This document shows positions 46,745 to 58,149 of a DNA stretch of 64,000 nucleotides, one piece after another. Position 1 is the stretch's first letter, and every line of letters starts with the position of its first letter. Source of the stretch: Aquatica leii. Taxonomy: Eukaryota > Arthropoda > Insecta > Coleoptera > Lampyridae. The translations under genes were made by a program, and so were the position numbers. The stretch is from the NCBI GenBank assembly GCA_035610365.1, contig CM069433.1:176778882-176842881 (forward strand), given 5' to 3'. The notes below the pieces were generated by a model. The model did not search any database, was not told the DNA's origin, and was given only the letters and a program-made list of their open reading frames with translations.

Positions 46745-48370
46745 GTAAGATAAATGTTTGTTTTTGACCTACCTGTTTGTATCCACCAGTTTATAGTTTT
46801 ACATTTCTTTTTCAAACGACTTTTAAAGGTAAATCATTTTTAGAATATTGTGTTGTAAAATAGAAATTTTGTTGGTATTTCATGAGGAAGTTAAATTTAG
46901 ACTATTCTCATTTATGTATACTGTTACGTGTGCGTTTATTGATATTAAGAGAAAGTTTAGAAAATTATAAACCAGTTTTTTTCCATTTGAAAGGCGAGTT
47001 AGTATTTTATCTACATTGTTTAGAAAAAAATTTGGAGTTAATGTATTAAAATGTATAATTTAACACTTAAAGTACTACGTATGCAGAAGGCTTCTTCAAT
47101 ACAAATTTTATGTTTTAATTTTGTTTCCCATTTCGATGGTTTTCCGTAGGTTTTTGTTTGTTTTACAATTTATTTAAATCATAATTACTTATTAGGTTTT
47201 ATAGCAAATGTCACTTTCATTCAGTAGCTAATTACAGTTGTTGATACCAATGAAAGTCAATAAAATGTTACGTTTTTGAAGGCGGTAATATAAAATAAGT
47301 TTGGTACAAATCGCGCTCTTTTGTCCGTGCTTGAAGTTTTTTTAATCACTTAAATTGTTTAGAAATAATAAGTAAACGGCAACTTACAAATTTGAAATAT
47401 TAAAATATATCTAATTGGTAATTTAGATTTACGTGACATAGAACCGGTATATGCCATCACAGTGATAAGATAAATAGTCGAAATAAATAAGCCATAGCAA
47501 AATTATATAATATTAATGTGCGAATTCCTACACATAACAGATTAGATATTATCATGAACTTATTATTGTACAACTAAGCACAACATTAATTTTTTTTGTT
47601 CTATTAAATTATATAACACAATTTTGTATAGACAATTTTTGTTCACTATCATGCAGCAAAAAGTAACTGGTGAAAGAAATTGAAATTATTAATGATTCAA
47701 GAAAAATTATTTACAACTCGGTTTGCTTTCTTTTTCAAAATTGGATTGGGTATTATTATAACTTTGTGTAACGAAATGTATCAGTGAATTCAGTTTGAAA
47801 TCGAGATCCAGATTAACAAAAATATCATAGAAAAAAATTTGTGTAAGTAATTTTAATCGGCGTAATCTATTAGGCACTAGTTACGAAATATACACCAAAA
47901 TGTTGTAAAACCTTTAATGGAAAACGAACGTAATTATTCCAAACAAGTTTTGAATAAATAAATTGTGGGAATGTAAAAAGTTAACAGTTATCCAATATAA
48001 TAAACTTGAATGACGATTTTAAATTTTCACGCGTTTTTTAATGAGTTTAAAGTTCTGTATAAAAATGTATCAAAGTGATATCCAGAATAAAAATGTTAAG
48101 GATCTCAGTTATTTTAAGAGTTTGATTTCGGTCAAATGTCAAAATAGGTATTTTATAGTAGGCTTAATTTATTTGACGTACTGGCTACGATTTACTTAAC
48201 AACACACTAAAATTTTTGCATTTGATTATTTCAGTTGGATGCAGAAATATTGCTTTACATTTTTTCAGGGGTAATTAAATTAAAATAGTAAAATTTGGAA
48301 ATGTAACAAAATGAGCTTTACCTTTGGAACAAAGCAACACAGCCTGCAAATCGTAACAAGTTACAATAAA
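46745..48370 (+). other. Putative first intron of the USP53/54-like gene, no other feature
   Basis: AT-rich, starts at the GTAAGA donor. No second coding exon seen here or in the rest of the window. Confidence 0.45.
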
Positions 48371-48378
48371 ATTCTTGC

Positions 48379-48900
48379 TTACTTTCTCTTTGTCTCGTAA
48401 TTTTCATAGATATCAGATAAAAATTTTCCACCTTCTATATACTCTCTTGTGGTTTGGGCCCTAAGATTAGAAATAGAATCTATGTGGCGCCTTATGTCGG
48501 CTTTAATTTCTGGGTTTAACTGCCTGTTTACTGTGTTTACCTCGCAGATCGTTTTCAACAAAACCTGATTCTTTTTTATTAATGACTCTCTTAATAGGGC
48601 GGCCATTTATGTCTAATGTTCCTTTAAAAAAACATACTCTTACTCTGTTCTCACGAACATCAAAGTAGAATCCGGTATTAAGACGTCTTCTATTGAGGGC
48701 TTTATTCCCATATTGTGGACAAATCAACTGCATATTTGCGGCAGTTAAAGCTCTTTGTCGATTAATATCATTAAGTGCCTAATGTTTTGTAAAAATATTT
48801 CTTCAGTGATCTTTGAAGTGAATTTTAGTCGATAGTTTGTACCGAATGAAGATAGGATTTCTCCTTGCTTTTTTTGCAGGATTTGGAACTCATAGTATAT
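48379..48900 (-). pseudogene. Decayed TE-associated gene with CPxYG and RENRVRVC motifs
   Basis: Minus strand. Frame 1 (48733-48503) reads MQLICPQYGNKALNRRR, NTGFYFDVRENRVRVCFFKG, TLDINGRPIKRVINK. A frameshift near 48560 leads to frame 2 (...LNPEIKADIRRHIDSI, LRAQTTREYIEGGKFLSDIY). This matches a family seen repeatedly in beetle and other insect genomes (FYFDVRENRVRVCK.FF..TL.I..R followed by RGKH and LRAQTTREFI). The N-terminus is also frame-shifted (ALNDINRQRALTAANMQ in another frame). The function is not established; patchy multi-copy spread suggests a transposon gene. Confidence 0.6.
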
Positions 48901-49109
48901 GCTTGTCCAGTGTTTCGAAGTTATTTTTGTTTTTTTTTATATTTTAATGGTTTTGCTTTTCTCCTTTTTCATTTGGTTGTTCAGTGACTTCATCTGCTTG
49001 AACATTCACGTTAGTAGCTGTGGTTATGTCATCATCATTAACTTGATTCAGTTGTGTATCTAATAGTGGCATTTTTTCATTATTCACAGATTCGAGTGAT
49101 CTATTATTT

Positions 49110-50970
49110 CCTCGGGGGAACTTGTAACCCTTAGAGGACGCGTCCCCAGGTGGCGGATAGCGGAATGCCCCCCAGATATGGGAGGTAGGAGGGAAATCAA
49201 ATACTTCCCGCGGACCATCAGATAACGTGACGTCTGTCTCAGAGTGAGCGGTCACAAACAACGTCTGTTCCCAAGTTGGGCGGCTGCAAATCAGCCACTC
49301 GCCAACACGCTCGGCAAGCGTGGCGTTTTAACTGCCAAAACCTTTAAACCAAACCAACCAAACAAATGTAAACGACAAATTCTAAAACGAAATCACCCCA
49401 GGTGAGTAGAGTTAACTCAAAATCTCACACTGAAAAACCAGTCTGCCTCATGGATTCTAGGGGAGGCAAAAATTTGTTTAAACAACACAAGGGCTCAACC
49501 AAGCGTCTCTTTATTGCAACTACAACATAAGAACAGAAGAACACCTAGAAGAACTTGAACGAGAACTACAGCACATCAAATGGGATATCATTGGACTGTC
49601 TAAGACACGTCTGCCAGGAGAAAAAAACACAACCTTAAGATCGGATCACATATTATACCAGAAAAAATCGAATTTAAACGATCATATTGGAGGCGTAGGC
49701 TTTATGGTCAACAAGAAGATTAAGCATGCAGTAATAAAATACCACTCGATATCTGAACGAGTTATATGCATTATATTAAGACTAAACAACCGATACCACA
49801 TGCAAATAATAAATGTATATGCCCCAACGAGCTCTTCCGAAGATGAAGAAATGGAACAAGTATAAGATATAGCTACAGCAAAGGGGAGAGAAAAGACACA
49901 TTTGACTATTGTTGTTGGAAATTTCAACGCTAAAGTAGGAAGGAAAACACTAAATGACACAGGATACATAGGACACTACGGCCTCGGGGAAAGAAATAAC
50001 AGAGGGGAGATGCTTCTGAACTTTCGAAGAAACGAAAGTTTATACTGCTTAAATACATTCTTTCAAAAACCGAAAATAGAGATGCGTAGATTATGCTGTG
50101 AAAAATGAAATTAACTATGTGCTCTCAAATAACAGGAAGATATGCACCGACGTGACTGTCCTAAACATATTTGACACGGGAAGCGATCACAAGTTAGTCC
50201 GAGCATGTATTAAAATAAACACCTGGAAAGAGAGAAATAAACTAATAAGTACACTACGTTTCCTTACGAACGAAGAACTAGAAACGAAGAAAGAAAAATA
50301 GCTGAATGAAATAGCGAAAATGCTAGAACCTACTGAGGCCTATATAGATGGAAATGTTGACCTACTCACTGAATTATTAGAACCTGTATACAAACATCAG
50401 TAAGAAAAATATGCTTAAGAGAAAAGAAACCGACGATCCACAAACTCAGTTCGAATACGATACAACTGACGGAACAGAGAAGGAACAAGGATACAGAAAC
50501 CGATGAATACAGAACTGTAAACAGAAGAATTAAAAAAGAGATCCGCGAAGATGTAAGAACCTACAAGACTAAATTAATCTAAACCACAATCGAAAAAAAC
50601 AACAATATAAAAGTTCTTAGATCTAAGCTTTCAAAAGGGAAAGCGAGATTAATAAAACTCAGATACAATGAGGAACAACATCGGACAAAATAGTCAAAAT
50701 TATAGCGGACTTCTACGCGGACTTGTAGGTATTCTTTAAACGTATCGGACGGAGAACTTAAACCACAGGAAAAAGCTACAATAGTAACAAAGGTAGGATC
50801 GAAGGAGATGCCAGAAATAACTATAAACGAAATAAGAACCACTCTAAAAAAAATAAAAAACGGAAGACCCCGGTGAAGACAAAATTTCAACAGAAATGCT
50901 GAAAAATTGGAAATCACTAAAAAATCATAAAAACTACATTCTTAGATTGTTTAGAACTTTCATCAAACGT
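49110..50970 (+). pseudogene. RTE-like non-LTR retrotransposon, 5' half
   Basis: A GC-richer 5' leader (49110-~49500, TAACCCTTAGAGGACGCGTC, GTCTCAGAGTGAGCGGTCAC) is followed by an AP-type endonuclease: CNYNIRTEEHLEELERELQH, GLSKTRLPG, IINVYAPTSSSEDEEMEQV-stop, VVGNFNAKVG, HYGLGERNNRGEMLLNF, and TGSDHKLVRACI. The family's catalytic Glu (LSETR) is Lys here and the Asp (GDFNAKVG) is Asn, while the His (SDH) remains, so the nuclease is dead. RT begins at ~50600 (EITINEIRTTLKKIKNG, EDKISTEMLK) and is cut off at ~50970, where inverted-repeat sequence of the next element begins. Stops and frameshifts throughout. Confidence 0.82.
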
Positions 50971-50974
50971 GTAG

Positions 50975-52225
50975 TTTTTTTAGGAGACGACCAGAAAATT
51001 TTTCTCCTTATTTTAAAGGTAATGATGAATAAGAAACATCCCCATAAATCAAAACCTGATATCTTCATTTTTTCAAGAATTGTGAGGGGTTGACTACCAA
51101 ATAAAATGTTTTAATGTTTTGCACGTTTATTACAATTTTTATAACAAATCTTTAAATTGATTACTTTCTTCCGTGACGATTAGTAGTTGTGTTAGATCAA
51201 GAGGATGTGATGGTCACTCGTTTTAACCTCTTCTACCAATCCAACAATTTGGAAACGTGCGGCTAAAAAAGTCTCGGACTGCGGAACTAAAATGTGTAAA
51301 AGCATTAGGGCATACGTACACTTAGAACTACTGAATTTTTTAGCAGTTGCAAATATCTGTGTCCGTACAAATTTCTATTAATAAAAAATGAACCAATTAC
51401 ATTCCTGCGGTCTCTGAGTATGATCTTCTCTTATTAAACGTTTCTTCGTATTAAACCTTAGCATTCAAGTAGAAAGGCGGCTAATCAGAGAAAACAGCAT
51501 TAATTTTTTTTCTCAACATCAGATTTTTCACTTTTGTTCAATTTCTGAACTACATAAAACTTATAGGGAAAATAGTTATTTCTTTTCAAAATTCTGTGGA
51601 CGAAGCTTTTCTTATTTTATGTACCTGACACACCTTAAGGAACTTGAAGGTTCTTGAATAAAATACAGTAACACTTTTTTGGATTTTTCTGGAGTTGTTG
51701 CAGATTTCAGTCTCCCATGTCTTGAAAAGTCATTCACAGTTCCCTCTTCTTGAAATCTTTGAACAGTTCTTTTGACTGTGGATTTAGAAAATCAGTGGTC
51801 GTTGATGAAAAAAATCATTGAAGACGTACAGCACTTCATCGTAAGATCTTGTTCTATTCGGTCAGTTTTTTTGTTAATAAAAGCAAATTTCAGAAAACAA
51901 ATAACAAAAAAAGCAATTGAAATAATGTAAAAAATTAGTTATGGTGTCACTGTATTTTGTATTATTACTTTTTAATTTATTTCCATAATTGTGTAAAATT
52001 AAAAATGCAGACATAAATTACAAGTAATCGAGACCGAAGAAGGTCAACAATTTGAACATTTTTATCAAAATCGTAATAAACGTGCAAAAAACCTTAAAAC
52101 ATTTTATTTTTCTATTCCGTAGTCAACCCCTCATAATTCTTGAATTAATTAAGATATTGGGTTTTGCTTTATAGGAATGCGCGCTTTTTTCATTATCCTT
52201 AAAATAAGATGAAACTCGACAAGGA
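50975..52225 (-). mobile_element. Tc1/mariner-superfamily element with ~150-bp inverted repeats
   Basis: Ends mirror each other: ATCTTCATTTTTTCAAGAAT, GTGAGGGGTTGACTAC, AAATAAAATGTTTTAA on the left; the inverse on the right (51040-51125 against 52085-52170), with weaker similarity extending outwards to ~50975 and ~52225. The interior minus strand (from ~51800) reads STVKRTVQRFQEEGTVNDFS, RHGRLKSATTPEKSKKVLL, a Tc1-type second HTH and linker, followed by broken DDE remnants. Transposase is non-functional. Boundaries are approximate. Confidence 0.7.
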
Positions 52226-52432
52226 TTACTATTTAAAAATGTCGGAGTGGTCATCTAAACTATCTAAGAATGCACTACTCACTTTCTTTTCTTCACCCGT
52301 TAAAAATTTATAGCTCTGTCTTGGGTCTTTGGGAAGCTTAGTATATGTACTTATATAAACAGTCAAAACTTTATTCATTTCAAAAGTTTGCGACAAAGTA
52401 TCCAAAGTGGTTATTAACTCGCTCTCTATTAA

Positions 52433-53133
52433 CACGTTTAACCCGGGTATGGTACACATTTTTGCAAACTTGAGGCGGCAAAGTACGATTTCCTTTTGGA
52501 GGAAGCGTTTTTTTGCACCACAATTCATGTCTGATTAGATGGCATCATATTATACCACTTTACGGAAAACTGTAAAGTGGTATTAAAAAGTGATAATGAA
52601 GTTACATTTTGGAGCGGCTTTAGTAAATGCGTGGGTAATCCATAGAAAGTTTGACCAAAACCCAAAATTCCCGATGTTGCAGTTTCGGAAACAGATTATC
52701 AAACATCTGTTGAATGAAAATGTAACCTCTAGAGTATTATCGCGAGGAAAAGTTGTTCACAAGCTTACTAAAATAGAAGGAAATGCCAGTCAGAATCGCA
52801 AACGTTGCAGCGAGTATTGCCAACAAGAAAGTTTAAAAATAAAAAAAAGCTGCTGATGCAAACACTAAGAAAGTGATGACACATTGCCACGACTAATAAG
52901 GCAAACGCCTTTTTGCTTAGAGTGCTTCAGGTTTGTGCATTCAAAATAAAATTTATTGATAGAGAGGTGTTCATTGTTTTCTTTTTGAGTTATTTCTAAT
53001 GCTGTTTCGTTCTTTATCTTTGTAAATATAAATCTTCAAATTGTTTCTTATACAATCTTTTTTGCAAATTTATAATAAAATTTATATTCGCTCCATCCTA
53101 AGCGACCCATGGGTCGCATCCGGGTTAAACGTG
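52433..53133 (+). mobile_element. piggyBac-like element, internally deleted (701 bp)
   Basis: TTAA flanks both ends (52429-52432, 53134-53137), and the termini are inverted repeats CACGTTTAACCCGGGT (left) and, inverted, CACGTTTAACCCGGAT (right). A TTAA target duplication is diagnostic of piggyBac. A subterminal GCGACCCATGGGTCGC palindrome lies next to the right end. The inside carries a C-terminal transposase fragment. Confidence 0.88.
52590..52940 (+). pseudogene. piggyBac transposase C-terminal fragment
   Basis: FGAALVNAWVIHRKFDQNPK followed by LQFRKQIIKHLL resembles the end of the piggyBac DDE domain (VNAW.LY block, FR..I...L). Beyond it is a Cys-rich region typical of piggyBac C-termini: KRCSEYCQQE and, after a stop, TPFCLECFRFVHS. 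The catalytic DDD region is deleted, so the copy depends on an autonomous relative. Confidence 0.72.
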
Positions 53134-53239
53134 TTAACCTATAAACATTCACTGCTGGATATAAATCTCTTCCAATGTCTGCGGTTGGTAAGTGAGTGAG
53201 AATGTATGTAAGATTTAGTATTGGATATACGAGTTAGGA

Positions 53240-53860
53240 CATGGTTCTTCTTTTTTTTTAAGCGGTAAGTAGAAACCAAGACTAGCGAGGCTGATGTTAC
53301 TTCTCTGTAGTAAATTTGTTCCTGTCGGAATCGCCGAAATTATTTATAATAACCAGGATTTTTACATAATATACAAACACAAAATATTGGGATTACCAAC
53401 CCATACACTTACAATTTGTCTTCTACACGTGTTAGAGATGCATTTTTTTTTCGTATACATTTTTGTACACTAAATGTTTTTCACAGACAGTTTTTTTGTA
53501 TACAAAACCCGTTTCCTACCTTCATTTAACATTTCTTGACTTTTGAAATTAAATATATAAAGTTGTCGTTCAATTCATGGCATCAAAACGTATAATCAGA
53601 CTTTTTATTATATTAGTAAGAGGATTTTTTTGTACGCAGATATGGCTTTATTAAATCCACCGCCACCACTGCAATGAATTGATGATGACTAATTTTTTGT
53701 TTTGAGGTTAGATATATTCAAAATTGCACAAAAATAGTTGATAACTGAATACGTGACACATCACGGATCCGATGAGTACTCTGTTATAATATCTACCTTC
53801 TACCAATCTATCTTATATGAGAACGTGGTTTCTGCTATTTCTAATTAAATTTTATGAAAA
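53240..53860. other. No gene recognised
   Basis: AT-rich spacer without supported feature. Confidence 0.4.
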
Positions 53861-53867
53861 ATATTTT

Positions 53868-54160
53868 TTTGTGCTGCCAACATTACAAACGTCAATATTT
53901 GTTCGTTAGTGTAGCTACATAATAGACAAAAAAAGCTGTGTGGCGAAATGAAAACTAGAAATCCATATAAAACTAAGTGTTCAAAGTCAATTATTATATT
54001 AAAACCAGTCGATGACAGGTGGAAAAGTTATTTTAGAAATCTTAAAATTCAATTAAAACTAAAAAAACTCACTCACAACGCTCGACAGTGCGACCTCGCG
54101 TCCCATTAATGTTAATTATCTTATGCTTTGCTTTCGATGCTTGTTACGTAAATGTAATCT
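53868..54160 (+). repeat. Dispersed repeat with small conserved ORF, copy 2
   Basis: Starts TTTTTTTGTGCTGCCAACAT and ends TGCTTGTTACGTAAA like the 25-kb copy. The ORF starts at ATG 53948 and reads KCSKSIIILKPV, RWKSYFRNLKIQLKLKK. One arm of the terminal hairpin is deleted: the sequence jumps from the ORF to CTCACTCACAACGCTCG. Confidence 0.65.
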
Positions 54161-54169
54161 AAGCAATCG

Positions 54170-56490
54170 TTTTAAATATATTTCTTGCTTTATATTTCAT
54201 GCATATTTTTTTTGTTATTAAATGACTTGCTTTTTAAAGTCTGAGATTAAATCTTGATTTATGTTTTTTTATTCATTTTAATTAATAATTCTGTAGGTAT
54301 AAAAACATGCTCACGAAAAATTAATAATATCAGCAGGTGTTTATACCTAATAATAGTTCTAACATAAAAATTGATAGAAAACACAGCTTTGTGTCTCGAC
54401 TTCTAATTGCAGATACACTGAATCATTACAAAACAAACTCCAACTTTAAATATTTAAACTGTTAAAATCTTAAGTGGTTAATAAATTAAATTCGTCTTTT
54501 GCAAATGTTTATTGATAATGTAGATTTAGATTAGTCTAAAAGTTTTAAAATCAAATTTGTCAGTAAGAGAATATAATCATATTTTAATTTAACATAAAAA
54601 AGCTTTTTAGACAATACACAGTAAATTACTATAATTTGTGTCTACGCGCAATCTAAATAATAGTAGCATAACTGCGTAACTATTGTTAGATTCTATTAAT
54701 GTTTGCCTAAAGCGCATAATAATATAAATCTTTTTTAAAACAGTGAAATGTAAAAATTTATTCAAAAATAGTAAGATTACTACGTAAATCTTACAATGTA
54801 AAGTAGTAGTAGGGAAAATTCGGTTTCTGTCAGAAAGTGTTAAATTATTCTCACTTTTTTATGTACAATATATAAAAACAAAAGTATTTTTGCTCTATTA
54901 AGATACACATACGTAATTACTTTCATAAACACGAAACAAAGGTAGCCGCTGTTAATATATAATATAATTTAAATAAAAAATATTTTAAGTGTTTTTAAAG
55001 TATACATTACACCATTTTAAGAGTTCACTTATTTGTAAAATTTCTCACGCTAAACTTTTTTCTAAATTTGTAGATAATATCCGTTTATACAATATCCGTC
55101 TACAAGTACATTGATTTTTTTTCATTGCAATTACAAAATTAGAACACTTACTTTAATTACGTAGTTAAATACTCTTAATTTCATAATAATAGCAGAGTTT
55201 AGAAAAGGAAACGACCGACTTTAATGTTTTCACGTAAGACCTGGTATCATTTACAATTTTCAATCACCATACGATTATGTTGGAAAAAACGTTAGACTGC
55301 TAACTGTACTTAAGTAGTAAATTAATTTACCAACTAAGATGGATATGGTACCCTAACAAGTTTATCAGAAGTGTTTTTTTCTATCTTTGTTTATTTTATA
55401 AGGATTCTCGTGCTTTAACTTTTTTTTTCAACAAACAAAAAGTAAAAATCAAGTTCGATACCTTCAGGCAAAACACTCGCGCACATATTTTATATAAGAA
55501 TCTTGTTAACCTGAATTATATTACGCAAACGTAAATCATTAGTTTTTTTTAAATTTTAATTAAGTCTTTTTTTACCAAAGTTGTAGTTACGGTACGGTAG
55601 ATTTTAGCTGAAGGCAAGAATAGTATAAATAGTACAAATTCTTTTCTAAAATCACATAAAATTGTTATTCTTATATAATTATGTGTTTTAGGATATCAAA
55701 TTTGCACACTACTGGTATTCATATAGGTATATAAAATATCACTACATAAGTTCATGACTTTCTGGTAATTATGCATGTACAACATAAGAGTTGAATGTCC
55801 TACAATGGCCACTATGGCTACATGGCTTTAGGAACTTTAATTTAAAAATATATATTTTGTCACGCTTTAAAAACAACTCTGTAATTTTCTGATAGGAAAA
55901 TTTTAGGTAATAATTGGTATTGAATGCTTTGAGGCATTGAAAGTTTCAATGTATGTATATAATAATGCTTCTTTTTTGTTTTTACACTGTTGAGTTTGTG
56001 TTTGCTTATATGCATATTTATCCGGTTAAATATGAGTTAAGAATAAAACACACAATCAAAGTAATCATTGTACATTAGATTAAATACACCTATAAGTTGA
56101 AGATTTTTAGTTCATATTTTTAAGTAGAGTATTTTACTTTGAACATTATTGCTTTTTTTGTGTACATAACACTTCTTATTTTTAGTGTTAAAGTACATAT
56201 TGTAGATAAGACATTTATTCCAACAATACTTGTAAAGTGTTTCAAATACATACTGGTTTTACCAAATATTTTTTCATTTGTATAGTAGAAAATCCATGCT
56301 TTATTTATAAATACAAATTGACGCAAACGTTTAAATAACAATCAGAAATACAGATACACAGTATCCACTAACTCAACTAACACTCGGGAAAATGAGTGTG
56401 TGCTTACAATTCAAAATAAACTTTTTTCGTAAATAAATTGTTTTGTTATATGCATGTATGTATGTGGTAAGCGATATAAAATTTAATTTT
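54170..56490. other. AT-rich stretch, no gene recognised
   Basis: No supported gene or element ends. Frames at 56120-56341 and 56373-56618 have no domain signature; the latter overlaps the hairpin repeat. Confidence 0.45.
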
Positions 56491-56494
56491 ATTA

Positions 56495-56645
56495 CAGAAT
56501 AGTATATTCTGTAACAAGGTTGGAATGAAAATTCGATACGAGTGGAAAGTACCGAGCGCGAGCGTATGTAAGTGTGAAGAACCACGAGTATTGAATTTTC
56601 ATTCCAACTGAGTAACAAAACATAGTTTCTCCACGACTAGAAGGG
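56495..56645 (+). repeat. Hairpin repeat, copy 2
   Basis: GTAACAAGGTTGGAATGAAA against TTTTCATTCCAACTGAGTAAC around a GC-rich loop with ACCGAGCGCGAGCG; continues into TCCACGACTAGAAG, matching the 6-kb copy. It is better preserved as a palindrome here. Confidence 0.75.
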
Positions 56646-56649
56646 ATGA

Positions 56650-57450
56650 ATGGCTAAGAACGCTGCCTTGAGGACGCCCTCGTTAATAACGTAGAGCGCA
56701 GATAATGTAGTTTGGCGAACAAGGAAAGTACAATCTCGGAGTTAAGATTTGAGGATAAAAATTTTCTTAGTTTGTACATAAATTCTAGATGCCAGACTAA
56801 TGCCTCAAAATACTGTCGAATAATCGGTTTTATTTTCTATGTCTTGAGAAATTATATTGGTTACATCATGGACTTGTTCAGTTGTTCCGTGTTCTCGCCT
56901 AAACCCAAATTGATGATTGGGAATTATCTGTAGTTCTGAGATTATTACCTCTAACAACAGCGTTTTAGATAATAGCAGTAGACTAATGCGTCTATACGAA
57001 GTGATTTCTTCCAATACTTTGTTTGGCTTAAGAAGTTTTGTTCGATATTTCTTTTGCGCTGATCAGGTCAAAACCAGGTGACTTTTTAGGTTTAACTTTT
57101 TAATACTCAGAGTAGCTTCAAAGACTGTAAAGTTTTCTAGAGGTATTTCCAGTTGTTAGAGTGATTCTAAGTAATCAGATATATCGCTGTTCTGATACTT
57201 CTTGGTTTCAGGAGAATTTGGATGAAATACGCTTTCCAGATAATTAGCGAAAATATGAACTTTACTATCGTTATCTTTAATCAACAGTCTTTGTTATGAT
57301 CTAATTGGAGGATTATATAACTCTGGTTTGTTTTTTTCTACCTTCCAGAGAGAATTCTCAGTGGATTTAGTGACTGTTAGGTTTTTAAGATATTTTTGGA
57401 TACTATTATTTTTGTGACCATTTAGTAAAATTTTTAGTTTTTGAGATGCT
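56650..57450 (-). pseudogene. Jockey-like non-LTR RT fragment
   Basis: Minus strand. 57014-56805 reads SYRRISLLLLSKTLL, IIPNHQFGFRREHGTTEQVH, corresponding to the SYRPISLL and HQFGFR.KHST block of Jockey-clade RTs, then a stop near the motif A position and VWHLEFMYKLRKFL (...VWH.GLLYKL). More degraded RT N-terminal sequence extends up to ~57450. Motif C (YADD) and the C-terminus are missing; the fragment ends at the hairpin repeat. Confidence 0.7.
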
Positions 57451-57784
57451 TTGTTAAACCTTCGTTCATCTTCTGGACATCTTGTACTTTGCTAGGTTTT
57501 TCATAACCTTCGTTTTATTACAATTTAATCCTTGATATCAGTGAGTAGTTTAATTGGTTTTGACTGTTGCAGGGGTGGATTGCCAAGCTGCATCTTGAAT
57601 CTATGTTTAAATCGGTTTTAAGAGAGATGTCCAGATTTATATTTTTGTCTAAATGATCATGTTGTATTGTAGTCGTAGTGGCGAATGATCGAATGTTTCG
57701 TGAGTTACGTATTGATTTTTGAAGTTTAATAGATAATGATAATTTAATATAATAATTCAAACGTTTTATCAAAAACGTATTGTA

Positions 57785-57880
57785 AACAGGGATTTGCACC
57801 GGACCGAAATAAAACCGAAAACCGTACCGAACCCGTTGTTTTTACTTAGATCGGAACCGAAACAGAAATTTATCTAAGAT
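57785..57880 (+). repeat. ACCGAA-rich segment, possible DNA element end
   Basis: CAGGGATTTGCACCGGACCG followed by repeated ACCGAAA / ACCGTACCGAA motifs. It looks like the end of a non-autonomous DNA element, but no inverted partner or target duplication was found. 57518-57785 has no supported gene. Confidence 0.35.
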
Positions 57881-57932
57881 TTATTGAATTAGACTGGAAC
57901 CGCTATTTTTTTCGTTAACTAATTTATTGTAT

Positions 57933-58137
57933 AGTAGAATTCAAGTTTCCATTCGTATTACAATTTTCCATTCTGGATAATTCCTGTGTTTTCGTTATCA
58001 CACAAACTGAGCTTTTATTACACGTCGTAATGGACATTTTTATTTTAGACTGTGATAATGTCCAATGCGACGTGTGACAAAAGCTCAGCTTGTGTGATAA
58101 CGACAACACGAGAATTACCTGGAATGGAAAATTGTAA
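57933..58137. mobile_element. 205-bp palindromic insertion with 13-bp target duplication
   Basis: Perfect 13-bp direct repeats TAATTTATTGTAT flank it (57920-57932, 58138-58150). Inverted arms run from 57958 to ~58037 and from ~58057 to 58137 (TTACAATTTTCCATTC ... GAATGGAAAATTGTAA; AACTGAGCTTTTATTACACG / CGTGTGACAAAAGCTCAGCT). About 25 unpaired bases occur only at the left end. This is the same plan as 34010-34395. No ORF. Confidence 0.85.
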
Positions 58138-58149
58138 TAATTTATTGTA

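Larger units (their letters stand above)
52229..53233 (-). pseudogene. Unrecognised ORF split by a piggyBac-like insertion
   Basis: With the 52433-53133 element and one TTAA removed, the minus strand is open from ~53233 to the stop at 52226-52228, about 100 codons. The downstream part (52432-52229) reads IESELITTLDTLSQTFEMNK, VLTVYISTYTKLPKDPRQSY, KFLTGEEKKVSSAFLDSLDD; the upstream part reads HLPTADIGRDLYPAVNVYR. The composition looks like real protein and continuity across the insertion is exact. I do not recognise the family. A host exon, processed copy or transposon gene are all possible. A pyrimidine-rich stretch ending CAG before the upstream part could be an acceptor. Confidence 0.5.

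Noticed and set aside
48944..49261. 105-residue minus-strand frame
   Set aside because: It overlaps the plus-strand RTE-like 5' leader, which is better supported, and no domain is visible.
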